This document shows positions 34,126-41,857 of a stretch of 64,000 nt of DNA, piece by piece. Source of the stretch: JAGVWJ01 sp964588555 (GTDB taxonomy: Archaea; Micrarchaeota; Micrarchaeia; Anstonellales; Bilamarchaeaceae); NCBI GenBank assembly GCA_964588555.1, contig CAZPPT010000001.1, positions 120,441-184,440 on the forward strand, read 5' to 3'. The position numbers were made by a program, and so were the translations under genes. Within the stretch, counting starts at the first letter, position 1, and every line of letters starts with the position of its first letter. Below the pieces are notes generated by a model. That model saw nothing but the letters and a program-made list of their open reading frames with translations, searched no databases and was not told the origin of the DNA.

Positions 34126-34604
34126 GAACTAGACTTACCCCCTTTTAATTTAAAAGCACCGCTCTTGTCGCTTTTTATGCTGCTTGCATTTTTATCTATC
34201 TTGCGCTCAATTTTTTGCTCAAGCGGCTTTGAATACAGGATTGCGACAATAAGCACAAAGACAATAAGTGAAAGCTCCCATGCGGCAAGGCCGATGAGGA
34301 TGCCAAGCGATGCGGTTGACCATATCGCGGCGGCAGTCGTAAGGCCTAAAAGGCGGTTTTCGGTTTTCCAGATTACGCCGACGCCCAAAAACCCGACGCC
34401 GGAAACGATCTGGGAGATGATCCTGCTTTTATCACTTGCATCAACAAGCCCGTCTGCCGAGACGAGGGTGAAAACAACTGCGCCAAGGCAGATAAGTGCA
34501 AACGTCCAGGGGCCTGCGGGCTTATTTTTTCTTGTATGCCCGATGACAAGGCCGGCAATTGTGCCTGCGAGGATACGCATCATAAATTCAAGCGTAAAAA
34601 TCAT
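34122..34604 (-). CDS. MgtC/SapB-family membrane protein
   Basis: A 160-residue membrane protein with four hydrophobic segments: RILAGTIAGLVIG, FALICLGAVVFTLV, QIVSGVGFLGVGVIW and the long GLTTAAAIWSTASLGILIG stretch with the following helix. The GFLGxGxI and GLTTAAxIW motifs define the MgtC/SapB family. The C-terminus is short and basic (KLKGGKSSS), lacking the extra domain of Salmonella MgtC. The start is placed at 34604, since the longest frame extends through the divergent XTPase gene. The family's function is debated (magnesium limitation, ATP synthase modulation). Confidence 0.82.
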   Translation of the reverse strand: MIFTLEFMMRILAGTIAGLVIGHTRKNKPAGPWTFALICLGAVVFTLVSADGLVDASDKSRIISQIVSGVGFLGVGVIWKTENRLLGLTTAAAIWSTASLGILIGLAAWELSLIVFVLIVAILYSKPLEQKIERKIDKNASSIKSDKSGAFKLKGGKSSS

Positions 34605-34652
34605 GTTGGTATTAATAAATTTTATATTTATAAATGTTGTTCTAGTGATTTC

Positions 34653-35204
34653 ATGAAAACCAGCTTTGCGACAAGCAATGAGCATAAATTCAAGGAAGCA
34701 AGGGCAATACTTAGTAGCCATGAAATTACCCTCGAACATTTCGCGTTCGACCATACCGAGATCCGCTCTGACAGCCTTGAAGAGATAGCACTCGAGGCAC
34801 TTGGGCACGCATACGAAAAGGCAAATGGCCCCGTATTTGTTGAAGACGGGGGGCTGTTTGTTGATGCACTCAACGGCTTTCCCGGCACGTTCTCAGGTTG
34901 GGCACTTAAAAAAATTGGAAGCGAAGGGATTTTGAAATTACTGGATTGCGAAAAAAACCGCGCCGCATCGTTTCATGCGTGTATTGCATACACCGACGGG
35001 AAAATAACAAAAACGTTTTTTGCTGAGGCAAAAGGAGCGATCGCGCTTGATAAGCGTGGCGTAAGCGGTTTTGGATATGACCCCATCTTCATCCCTCAAG
35101 GATATAAAAAAACGTTTGCCGAGGCGCCAAAGATAAAGGAAATGGTTTCACACCGCCATAAGGCACTTATGGGGCTTGCAAATTTTCTAAAGAATCAAAA
35201 ATAG
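34653..35204 (+). CDS. rdgB: XTP/dITP diphosphatase (RdgB/HAM1)
   Basis: A 183-residue house-cleaning pyrophosphatase that hydrolyses dITP, XTP and ITP to monophosphates. FATSNEHKFKEARAIL is the substrate-entry motif, VFVEDGGLFVDALNGFPGTF contains the metal Asp and the specificity loop, and GVSGFGYDPIFIP and MVSHRHKAL are the other conserved boxes. The start is 34653, just after a TTTATAAA TATA box (about 34627-34634), consistent with a near-leaderless message. It ends overlapping the convergent PUA-like gene by 10 nt. Confidence 0.93.
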   Translation: MKTSFATSNEHKFKEARAILSSHEITLEHFAFDHTEIRSDSLEEIALEALGHAYEKANGPVFVEDGGLFVDALNGFPGTFSGWALKKIGSEGILKLLDCEKNRAASFHACIAYTDGKITKTFFAEAKGAIALDKRGVSGFGYDPIFIPQGYKKTFAEAPKIKEMVSHRHKALMGLANFLKNQK

Positions 35205-35656
35205 CGTATCCTTTCAGCCATGCCAAAGGGCGCGGCAAGCTTAAGTACTCCCTTTTTGAGAATGCCTGCAGCAATAAAGAAATCAAGATAGCGGACAATG
35301 ACATGCCCGTCCGATACCAAGCTTGCGTTCGATTTAGCGCTATTTATTTTTATTTCATCCCCGCGTATAAACCGCATCATAGCCTCCTGGTCAAGTTCAA
35401 TTATATTTTTTGTCGCGTATTTTCCGAACAGTTGGACTGCGCTATGGGAAGGCATCGTACTCTTTTTTACAGCTGCAAGGAAAATACCGATTGAAAACGG
35501 AACTGGCGAATCAATTGTTGTCTTTGGGCCAAGATAGACGTTCTTACTGCGCATATAGAATGCGAAATTGCCAAAGGCGTTTTGTTTAATTCCAAAGCGG
35601 TCACTAAAGTAGCCAAGAATAGTGCGCTCTAAAGCTGGACTTAATCCCTTAAACAT
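35195..35656 (-). CDS. PUA-like RNA-binding protein associated with the NSUN methyltransferase
   Basis: A 153-residue protein. GDEIKINSAKSNASLVSDGH followed by VIVRYLDFFIAAGILKKGVL resembles the C-terminal PUA-like domain found fused to NOL1/NOP2/Sun RNA methyltransferases. The N-terminal 90 residues (ILGYFSDRFGIKQNAFGNFA) are less clear. It overlaps the end of the upstream NSUN methyltransferase by 8 nt. I infer the usual single-chain enzyme is split into a catalytic and an RNA-binding protein here. Family assignment is moderate. Confidence 0.62.
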   Translation of the reverse strand: MFKGLSPALERTILGYFSDRFGIKQNAFGNFAFYMRSKNVYLGPKTTIDSPVPFSIGIFLAAVKKSTMPSHSAVQLFGKYATKNIIELDQEAMMRFIRGDEIKINSAKSNASLVSDGHVIVRYLDFFIAAGILKKGVLKLAAPFGMAERIRYF

Positions 35657-36563
35657 CCTTTCTCACCTTTGCAATGAAAAAGCCGCCGGTGTTGTTGTGA
35701 TGGGGCCATAGCCTAACCGTGCGCGTAATTCCTGAAGGGAATGGCCCGTTGTCCCATTCACGTATCCCGTCGGCAAAGCGGACTCCGCCAAATTCTATTT
35801 TTTCAAGCGACCCCTTTCTCTTTTCAAGTAAATGCGAAACAACCGCCTCATTTTCCTCTGGCGCAAACGTGCAGGTCGAATAAAGAAGTATGCCGCCCGG
35901 CCGGAGCACGTCGAAAGCGCGCACGATTAGCTGTTTTTGCAAACTCGCAAAACGCTTAATCCGCTCAAGCGACCACATTGAAAGCGCATCAGCATTATCA
36001 CGGATCGTGCCCTCTGCCGAACACGGGGCATCAAGGAGCACGACGTCCGCCTGATACAATGGAAACAAGCGGAAATCCGATTTTGTGATGATGGCGTTAA
36101 CCGCGCCAAGGCGCTCAACGGCTGAGCGCAATGTCTGGACACGTGAGGCATCGACATCATTTGCAATGATGGTATTTTTGTTTTCCATAAGCGCTGCAAG
36201 CTGCGTCGTCTTTGAGCCCGGTGCCGCAGTTGCGTCTATAACGAGCCGCGCATCCTGCAGTTCATCGCGTATCAGTAAGGGGGGAAGCATTGAGCTAAGC
36301 TCCTGGATGTAGATGTGTCCGAGTGCATGTTCGATTGTTTCGCTTATATTTAGGTTTCCTGATATAAACGCGTCTTCGTACCATGGAACATGGCGGATCG
36401 AAAAACCATACCCGTTAAAGCGTTCGCGTATGAGTTCACGGGTTGCTTTTATCGTATTTACCCGAAACGATTTAGGGGTATGCGTTTGGAGCGATGCAAG
36501 AAACGCATCGTTGTCATCAACAAGCGTGCCGTACCGTTCAATAAAATGTTTTGGGAACGTCAT
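35649..36563 (-). CDS. NOL1/NOP2/Sun-family RNA m5C methyltransferase
   Basis: A 304-residue SAM-dependent enzyme. Motif I is VIDATAAPGSKTTQLAALM, motif IV is LLDAPCSAEGTIRDN (PCS with one conserved Cys), and motif VI is LYSTCTFAPEENEAVV, whose TC contains the nucleophilic Cys for C5 methylation of cytosine. The N-terminal part (KSFRVNTIKATRELIRERF) is the typical NSUN lead-in. It acts on rRNA or tRNA. Its start overlaps the dihydrouridine synthase stop by 4 nt and a PUA-like gene follows with overlap, forming an RNA-modification operon of three genes. Confidence 0.9.
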   Translation of the reverse strand: MTFPKHFIERYGTLVDDNDAFLASLQTHTPKSFRVNTIKATRELIRERFNGYGFSIRHVPWYEDAFISGNLNISETIEHALGHIYIQELSSMLPPLLIRDELQDARLVIDATAAPGSKTTQLAALMENKNTIIANDVDASRVQTLRSAVERLGAVNAIITKSDFRLFPLYQADVVLLDAPCSAEGTIRDNADALSMWSLERIKRFASLQKQLIVRAFDVLRPGGILLYSTCTFAPEENEAVVSHLLEKRKGSLEKIEFGGVRFADGIREWDNGPFPSGITRTVRLWPHHNNTGGFFIAKVRKDV

Positions 36564-37498
36564 GTAGATACCGCCACGGCCGCTCGCTCAAAAAGCGATT
36601 CGAGGTCTCCGATTGATTTGCACGTTGAGAGTGAATTGCGAAGTGATGCGCCCCCCGGGGCCCCTTTTGTAAAGCTGATGGCCTGGCGCTTTATGACGGT
36701 AAAGTCGATTTTATATTTTTTTGCAAGGGCGATGTATTTGAAAACGTCCTCAAAGCAACTGCCTTGCCCGTAACTGCCGCTATTAAGGTACTCTTCAATC
36801 TGCCTGAAAATAAAGGGGTTTCCAATTGCACCGCGTGCGACCATGATCGCATCAACGTTTGATTCTTCAAGGCGTTTTGCAAATAGTTCAGGGGTAAACA
36901 CGTCCCCGTTCCCGATAACTGGGATGTTCACTGCCCCCTTAACTTTGCGAATTATTTCCCAATCCGCTTCACCGCTGTACCCCTGTTTTTGCGTCCGCCC
37001 GTGAATTGCGATAGCAGCAGCTCCTGCATCCTCAATTAGTTTTGCAACTTCGACCGCATTTATATTTTTTTCATCGATTCCCGCCCTGATCTTAACAGTA
37101 ACTGGGATGGATACGGCGCTTGCGAGCTTATTAACAAATGAGGCGATTTTCGCAGGCTCCTTAAGCATCTCGCTTCCCGCGCCAGTTTTTATTACCTTCC
37201 ATACCGGGCAGCCGCAGTTAATGTCGATAATATCAAACTGGTCTTCCACAAATTGCGCTGCCGTGATGACATCTTCAAGGTTGTTGCCAAACAACTGTAC
37301 TGCGACCGGACGCTCGCTTGGGTCGGTTACCAGCATCCGCATGGTCTGTTCGTTACCGCGTGCAATCGCAGTACTGCTTACGAATTCCGTATAGGTAAGC
37401 GCGGCCCCATACTCCTTGGCAAGTGCCCGAAATGCAACGTCCGTGACACCGGCCATGGGGCTCAGTACTGCCTTGCCGGGGAGTTTTGGAAAATGCAT
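36560..37498 (-). CDS. dus: tRNA-dihydrouridine synthase (DusB-like)
   Basis: A 312-residue FMN-dependent TIM-barrel enzyme that reduces uridine in tRNA. AVLSPMAGVTDVAFRALAKE binds FMN phosphate, FDIIDINCGCPVWKVIKTGA contains the conserved catalytic Cys region, and AIAIHGRTQKQGYSGEADW and IPVIGNGDVFTPE are further diagnostic motifs. It is full length for the barrel plus a small helical C-domain. It is first in the operon with the NSUN methyltransferase and PUA-like protein, and divergent from rps15. Confidence 0.93.
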   Translation of the reverse strand: MHFPKLPGKAVLSPMAGVTDVAFRALAKEYGAALTYTEFVSSTAIARGNEQTMRMLVTDPSERPVAVQLFGNNLEDVITAAQFVEDQFDIIDINCGCPVWKVIKTGAGSEMLKEPAKIASFVNKLASAVSIPVTVKIRAGIDEKNINAVEVAKLIEDAGAAAIAIHGRTQKQGYSGEADWEIIRKVKGAVNIPVIGNGDVFTPELFAKRLEESNVDAIMVARGAIGNPFIFRQIEEYLNSGSYGQGSCFEDVFKYIALAKKYKIDFTVIKRQAISFTKGAPGGASLRNSLSTCKSIGDLESLFERAAVAVST

Positions 37499-37591
37499 AA
37501 TATAAATAAGTAGATAAAATAAATATATGAGGCTAAAAACATCAATCAGAAAGTATTAAAAAGCAAACTTTTCATATATGTTACTCTCTAT

Positions 37592-37680
37592 GGCAAAATG
37601 CCCCGCGTTGGCAGGCGCTTGTGGACAAATGCAAGTCGCCCATCGGCATTTTGACTGCAGCGATTAATCGCTCAATTTAT
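37592..37680 (+). ncRNA. Candidate structured RNA or 5' leader upstream of rps15
   Basis: A TATA-like CATATATG at 37573-37580 is followed by a segment with nested pairing. A 9-bp outer stem is CAAAATGCC (37594-37602) with GGCATTTTG (37645-37653). An inner stem is GGCGCTTG (37614-37621) with CAAG-T-CGCC (37632-37640). A separate hairpin AGCGAT-TA-ATCGCT lies at 37659-37672. The stem-pocket-stem geometry followed by ACT 14 nt on is reminiscent of an H/ACA guide, but the ACA box is not canonical. It may instead be a ribosomal-protein leader. No known family was recognised. Confidence 0.35.
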
Positions 37681-37725
37681 GTTCATTAATGAGCAATAGA
37701 ATTATACACGGAGATGAACCATTAC

Positions 37726-38181
37726 ATGGCAAAATTACATTCAAAGAAAAAGGGAAAATCTGGCTCAAAGCGGCCAAAGGCAAAGGTAAGCGCAAGGCAG
37801 GTCGACGTACCAAAGGAACAAGTAGAAGAGATGGTCGTTAAAAGCGTAAAGGAAGGCGTGCCGTTTGCAAAGATCGGGCTTATCTTGCGCGATAAATACG
37901 CCGTACCAAACGTACGGGCTGCACTAGGGGTAAAATTGCGTGGGTTTCTCAAAACACAGGATGCGCTCCCGGAATACCCGCCTGAACTTCTTGATTTAAT
38001 CAGAAAGGCGGTACGTATCCGAAACCACCTCAAGGCATCAAACAAGGACGTCCACAACAAGGTAAAGCTCATACATATCGAATCAAAGATCCACCGTTTG
38101 GTAAAGTATTACACTAACAAGAAGATATTGCCGGCTGATTGGAAATATAATCCAGAAAAGGCTGCATTACTAGTTAAATAA
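37726..38181 (+). CDS. rps15: 30S ribosomal protein S15 (archaeal S15/S13e)
   Basis: A 151-residue ribosomal protein. MAKLHSKKKGKSGSKRP is the archaeal/eukaryotic S13e N-terminal extension, and VHNKVKLIHIESKIHRLVKY lies in the S15 core that binds 16S helices 20-22. The start is 37726, where the conserved M-A-x-L/M-H-S-x-K-K-G begins; the open frame has four additional codons upstream that overlap the ribosome-binding site GGAGATGA (37710-37717). It is followed by rps3ae in the same operon. Confidence 0.96.
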   Translation: MAKLHSKKKGKSGSKRPKAKVSARQVDVPKEQVEEMVVKSVKEGVPFAKIGLILRDKYAVPNVRAALGVKLRGFLKTQDALPEYPPELLDLIRKAVRIRNHLKASNKDVHNKVKLIHIESKIHRLVKYYTNKKILPADWKYNPEKAALLVK

Positions 38182-38195
38182 AGGAGTATGATGAC

Positions 38196-38786
38196 GTGGC
38201 TGTTAAAAAGACAAAAGTTGTTGACCGATGGAAACTAAAGAAATGGTATACTGTTGTTGCGCCCCAATTGTTCGATAACAAGGAACTCTGCGAAATCGTT
38301 GCGACCGACGAAAAGTCGCTCGTTAACCGGGTCATAAAGGTGAGCCTTATGGAACTCATGCAGACGAGTTCGCAGACATCCATGTTCACATTCTTAAAAT
38401 TCAGGATAGGGGAGATCGCAGGGGCCAAGGCAGTAACAAAGCTTATAGGCCATGATGTCTCACCGTCATACATACGGACATTTGCAAGGCGTGGAAAAAC
38501 GCTTATCCATCAGGCAGTAGACGTAAAGACAAAGGATGACCAGACAGTGCGGGTAAAAATCGTCGCAGTTGCGTCAGGGCGCATAAGCAATACGACAAAA
38601 CGGAACCTCCGGGCAAAAATCGTTGAGGAGGTAAGCGCAGTCGGGCCACAATTTACGTATGATGAACTAATGCAGGAAATATTATACGGACGGATGGTCT
38701 CAAAGATTTACAATAAGCTTAAGCAAATTACCTCCATGAGGCGCTTTGAAGTACGGAAAACTGAAAAACACGAAAACTTTGCATAG
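38196..38786 (+). CDS. rps3ae: 30S ribosomal protein S3Ae
   Basis: A 196-residue archaeal/eukaryotic-specific small-subunit protein (eS1). DRWKLKKWYTVVAPQLFDNK, SLMELMQTSSQTSMFTFLKF and HDVSPSYIRTFARRGKTLIH are typical. Translation appears to start at GTG 38196 (reading V/M-AVKKTKVV) behind an AAGGAG ribosome-binding site at about 38181-38186. The 14-nt gap to rps15 and the following nac gene suggest a single ribosome-linked operon. Confidence 0.94.
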   Translation: MAVKKTKVVDRWKLKKWYTVVAPQLFDNKELCEIVATDEKSLVNRVIKVSLMELMQTSSQTSMFTFLKFRIGEIAGAKAVTKLIGHDVSPSYIRTFARRGKTLIHQAVDVKTKDDQTVRVKIVAVASGRISNTTKRNLRAKIVEEVSAVGPQFTYDELMQEILYGRMVSKIYNKLKQITSMRRFEVRKTEKHENFA

Positions 38787-38821
38787 GTAAAATCGTAACG
38801 GAGAACGGAAAACTGATTTAT

Positions 38822-39151
38822 ATGATGCCCGGCATGGACCCAAGACAGATGGAAAAGGTCATGCGCCAGATGGGGATTAAGACAAAGCAGATAAATGCAA
38901 TGCGCGTCGTCATAGAAACGGCGGACGGAAACATTATCATCAGCAACCCAGAGATAACGGAAATTGAAATGCAGGGGCAAAAGAGTTATCAGATTGCTGG
39001 AAATTCCTCTTTTGAGGAGACCATCAAGGAAGAGGACATAAAAATGGTTGCCGAACAGGCGGGCGTGCCTGAAGATACGGCACGCGAGGCGCTCCTCAAG
39101 GCAAAGGGGGGCATAGCAGAAGCAATCCTACTTTTACAGGAGAAGAAATAA
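38822..39151 (+). CDS. nac: Nascent polypeptide-associated complex protein
   Basis: A 109-residue archaeal NAC homologue. MMPGMDPRQMEKVMRQMGIK begins the protein, the NAC beta-barrel is in INAMRVVIETADGNIIISNP, and the C-terminal UBA domain is MVAEQAGVPEDTAREALLKA followed by KGGIAEAILLL. It forms homodimers at the ribosome exit site and shields emerging chains. It lies directly after two ribosomal-protein genes. It is full length. Confidence 0.94.
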   Translation: MMPGMDPRQMEKVMRQMGIKTKQINAMRVVIETADGNIIISNPEITEIEMQGQKSYQIAGNSSFEETIKEEDIKMVAEQAGVPEDTAREALLKAKGGIAEAILLLQEKK

Positions 39152-39183
39152 GAATATAAAATCTCCCATTTAATACACAGTAC

Positions 39184-39759
39184 ATGTCAGTCAGAAAAGA
39201 ACTCATTCTTATCGCAATACTTCTTGCCATTGTCATTGTGCTCCTTAGCATCAGCCCATTCTTCAAGGCAGACGTTGAGGAGGCAGATGCAAAGCGATTC
39301 GTAGAGGAAGACCTCAATCAGAAGTATCCACAAGATGATACTGAAATTTTAACAGTACTTGAAAAAAAGGACGAGACCGGGCAGAAGTACTTTGAGGTAA
39401 AGGCACGAGTTACAAAGAACCGGGATGGCATATGCCCTGAAAGGCGGCACACCTATTATTATTACCCAAAACAGAACTTTGTGACGCCGCCGGATGAAGT
39501 GGTCACCACCGAATGCACGATTTGCACCGGCACAAGTGCATGCATCCTCGTATTTGAGGAGGAGGCGGTCGTGGGGTCGCATACGCTGCCGGGTACCGAA
39601 GAAGTTGCAAGGTTCATAGCAAACGGCGACGTAAAGCACCGCGTCTCTGAAACGCCGCAAAGCTGGATCGTTGAGTGGGCTAATGAAGATAACGAAGGCT
39701 ACCGGGTGGAAATTGCACGGAGCGGTACGGTGCGAAGCGTGAAGAAAAACGAGTTATAA
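39184..39759 (+). CDS. Uncharacterised membrane-anchored extracytoplasmic protein
   Basis: A 191-residue protein with a short basic start (MSVRKE) and one hydrophobic anchor (LILIAILLAIVIVLLSI, residues 7-23), followed by a soluble domain facing outside. The domain contains two Cys pairs (ICPERRH and CTICTGTSAC). A beta-rich end reads SWIVEWANEDNEGYRVEIA, resembling the PepSY/YcfA-type beta-strand ending of small secreted domains. I do not recognise a family. It follows nac by 32 nt, and its stop codon directly abuts the convergent rtcA stop (TTATAA). Confidence 0.6.
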   Translation: MSVRKELILIAILLAIVIVLLSISPFFKADVEEADAKRFVEEDLNQKYPQDDTEILTVLEKKDETGQKYFEVKARVTKNRDGICPERRHTYYYYPKQNFVTPPDEVVTTECTICTGTSACILVFEEEAVVGSHTLPGTEEVARFIANGDVKHRVSETPQSWIVEWANEDNEGYRVEIARSGTVRSVKKNEL

Positions 39760-40719
39760 AACAGATACCGTTGTGCTATCCAGATTAACCGTGCGCTCAA
39801 TAAAACGGCTGATGATGTCCTTATTCGTCATAAAGTGGCTTGTCAGTTCGCTTGTTTTAAATCGCGTAGTGCCGCTTGCAAGAAATGCATAAAGCAGGAT
39901 CTGGTCTGCGAGATGACAATCAATATCGCTTTCTCGTTCCTTTTTTAATTGTGTTATGGCCTCCCCTGCCACAACTTCTGCGCGTTTTCCCCGTTCACCA
40001 ACAACATAGGAACCACGAAAGTCCTGCCAGATAAATACTGCATTTCCCGGATTTGCTGCCGCATCATTTCGGACATATACGCGCTCGGTTCCGTTTTCCA
40101 AAAATATTTTCTTTTCCCGTATCGCGATTGTTTCCGGCAGATCGGAAAGCCGAATGAGTGCCTGGATTTCGTCTTCCTTCCCCCAGGTGTCTTTTCCAGT
40201 AAACGTAGAGGGTTCCAGCTCGATCTCTATTTCCCCGCCGCCCTTTGGATAATACCCTGGTTTTAGCATCCGTGTCTTTATGTTTGCACCCATTGCAGTA
40301 ATTGCAGGAACAAATGTTTTCTCAAAGTAGTCAAAACTTGGCGATTTGAGCACGTGGGTGCCGCCAGTGATCCGGACAACCGAGGGTTTTGACGCATGAA
40401 AAAGGATTGGTAAAACAGTTTGTGCAACGAGGATGACTGAACCTGCGGTTCCGATGTTAAAATCGTATTTTCCCCCGACAATTTCCCCAGGATGGAAGGT
40501 AAGTTCCTTGCTTGCAAGTTCCGCGCCGTCTAATGTCCCGCGGCAGATGCTCCGCGTTGCCTTGCATGCCATAAGATGCTGTGGCTGGAGCCCCGGGTTT
40601 GAGCGTTTTGCACGGATGTTAAAGAGCCGGACCGGTTTTTGGGTGATTGCTGAAAGGGAAAGTGAAGTCCGGATTACCTGCCCCCCTCCTTCACCGTGCG
40701 AACAGTCGATTTCTATCAT
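39754..40719 (-). CDS. rtcA: RNA 3'-terminal phosphate cyclase
   Basis: A 321-residue enzyme converting RNA 3'-phosphate ends to 2',3'-cyclic phosphates with ATP. EIDCSHGEGGGQVIRTSLSL, IRAKRSNPGLQPQHLMACKA, GTAGSVILVAQTVLPIL and GYYPKGGGEIEIE are family hallmarks, and DCHLADQILLY holds the His that becomes adenylylated. It is of normal length. RtcA is often linked to RNA ligase RtcB in RNA repair; rtcB is not in the window. No partner gene is adjacent on the same strand. Confidence 0.95.
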   Translation of the reverse strand: MIEIDCSHGEGGGQVIRTSLSLSAITQKPVRLFNIRAKRSNPGLQPQHLMACKATRSICRGTLDGAELASKELTFHPGEIVGGKYDFNIGTAGSVILVAQTVLPILFHASKPSVVRITGGTHVLKSPSFDYFEKTFVPAITAMGANIKTRMLKPGYYPKGGGEIEIELEPSTFTGKDTWGKEDEIQALIRLSDLPETIAIREKKIFLENGTERVYVRNDAAANPGNAVFIWQDFRGSYVVGERGKRAEVVAGEAITQLKKERESDIDCHLADQILLYAFLASGTTRFKTSELTSHFMTNKDIISRFIERTVNLDSTTVSVL

Positions 40720-40752
40720 AAGTAAAATGTGTCTAAGACGATTTAAAAAGAG

Positions 40753-41754
40753 TTATTTAGTAGGAGTAGATTTGCCAATCACGGCAAGATCTTCATCCAT
40801 AATTCTTTTGTATTCAGAGGCATGTGCAGGGTCCTCCTGTATTAGTAAATTAAGAATACCGATTCGGTTGATGCGCTGTGGAATTATCATTGGTTCAAGT
40901 TCAATAACTTTGCTTACGTCATTTAGTGCAGACCGTAAATCTCCTTTTTCAAAATAAAGGCGTCCTCTTTCATTATATAATAGGGCAATAGGTACTTTCG
41001 CTATAGCAATGGCTTCATTCATAAGTTTTATTGCAGTTTCCTTATCTCCCATTAGATTATATACGCGTGACAGATTAAGACGCGTATTTACGCTCGTGGA
41101 ACGGATTTTAAGTGCTCTTTCAAGATATGTACGGGCCTTTTTATAGTTACGTTCTTGAAGAAACGGGGCTACAAGTGGGGCGTAGGTAAATTCCTGTATT
41201 TCTTCCGGTTTAACAATTTGATGAAAAGGAAGTCGTGTCGGCAATTCCTTAACGGAGTACATAAAACCGCCATTTGCTGTATCAAAGACAAAATGCTCTC
41301 CTTTAAGCACTACATGATCAACTGACGTAACAAATGATAATTTAATATTTAATGAAGTGGCCACGTCGTATATCAAGAATGAGGCATTGTCACAATCAAG
41401 TTTTCGAAGATTAGGCTGCAAGGAAGCTGAAAGAGGAAACGTTGAAGTTGCAGTACTCGGATCAACAGTAAACCGTTTCCATACGCTTGCTTTAACAAGA
41501 GAGAAAAACAGCTCCTCGCGTTTTTTTCCTTTTGATGAACCTAACTTGGCTTTTACTTCGTTAACGATCTCTTTTACTAACTCTTTCCATTGGTCTACAA
41601 TAGGTTGACATTTATCTTGAAATCCATATGCTTCGTATTCGATTCTAATCCGTTTTTCACCTTCAGTAATGTGTTCTTTTATAGGCACTGGAATTTTAAC
41701 CTTTGATTTTGTAGCTGGCTCGCCCGGTGCGAGCAGTTGTCCTGGAATTGCCAT
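40753..41754 (-). CDS. Transglutaminase-like protein with TPR repeats
   Basis: A 333-residue protein. The middle part (KLDCDNASFLIYDVATSLNI, then SVDHVVLKGEHFVFDTANGG) places Cys, His and Asp in the order of the transglutaminase-like/SirB1 fold. The C-terminal 150 residues form TPRs: NYKKARTYLERALKIRSTSV, LNLSRVYNLMGDKETAIKLM and YNERGRLYFEKGDLRSALND. The start at 41754 is chosen because the longer frame runs back through purH on the other strand. Either a protease-like or a non-catalytic scaffold role is possible; substrate unknown. It is divergent from purH. Confidence 0.7.
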   Translation of the reverse strand: MAIPGQLLAPGEPATKSKVKIPVPIKEHITEGEKRIRIEYEAYGFQDKCQPIVDQWKELVKEIVNEVKAKLGSSKGKKREELFFSLVKASVWKRFTVDPSTATSTFPLSASLQPNLRKLDCDNASFLIYDVATSLNIKLSFVTSVDHVVLKGEHFVFDTANGGFMYSVKELPTRLPFHQIVKPEEIQEFTYAPLVAPFLQERNYKKARTYLERALKIRSTSVNTRLNLSRVYNLMGDKETAIKLMNEAIAIAKVPIALLYNERGRLYFEKGDLRSALNDVSKVIELEPMIIPQRINRIGILNLLIQEDPAHASEYKRIMDEDLAVIGKSTPTK

Positions 41755-41857
41755 GAGCTTAATTGAGAACCACAACACTTTAAAAGCACATTCAATCAAG
41801 TAAGGATAACTGTTTCTCGTAGAATTAAAATGCGCCAGGGAGAAAACGGGGCAGGAC

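Noticed and set aside
36470..36490. GGGGTATG motif near 36477 as another copy of the double-hairpin element
   Set aside because: It lies in the NSUN coding sequence without flanking inverted repeats; a chance match.
37590..37667. 25-codon frame starting ATGGCAAAATGC upstream of rps15
   Set aside because: The predicted transcription start lies at or after this ATG, there is no ribosome-binding site, and the segment is better explained by RNA pairing.
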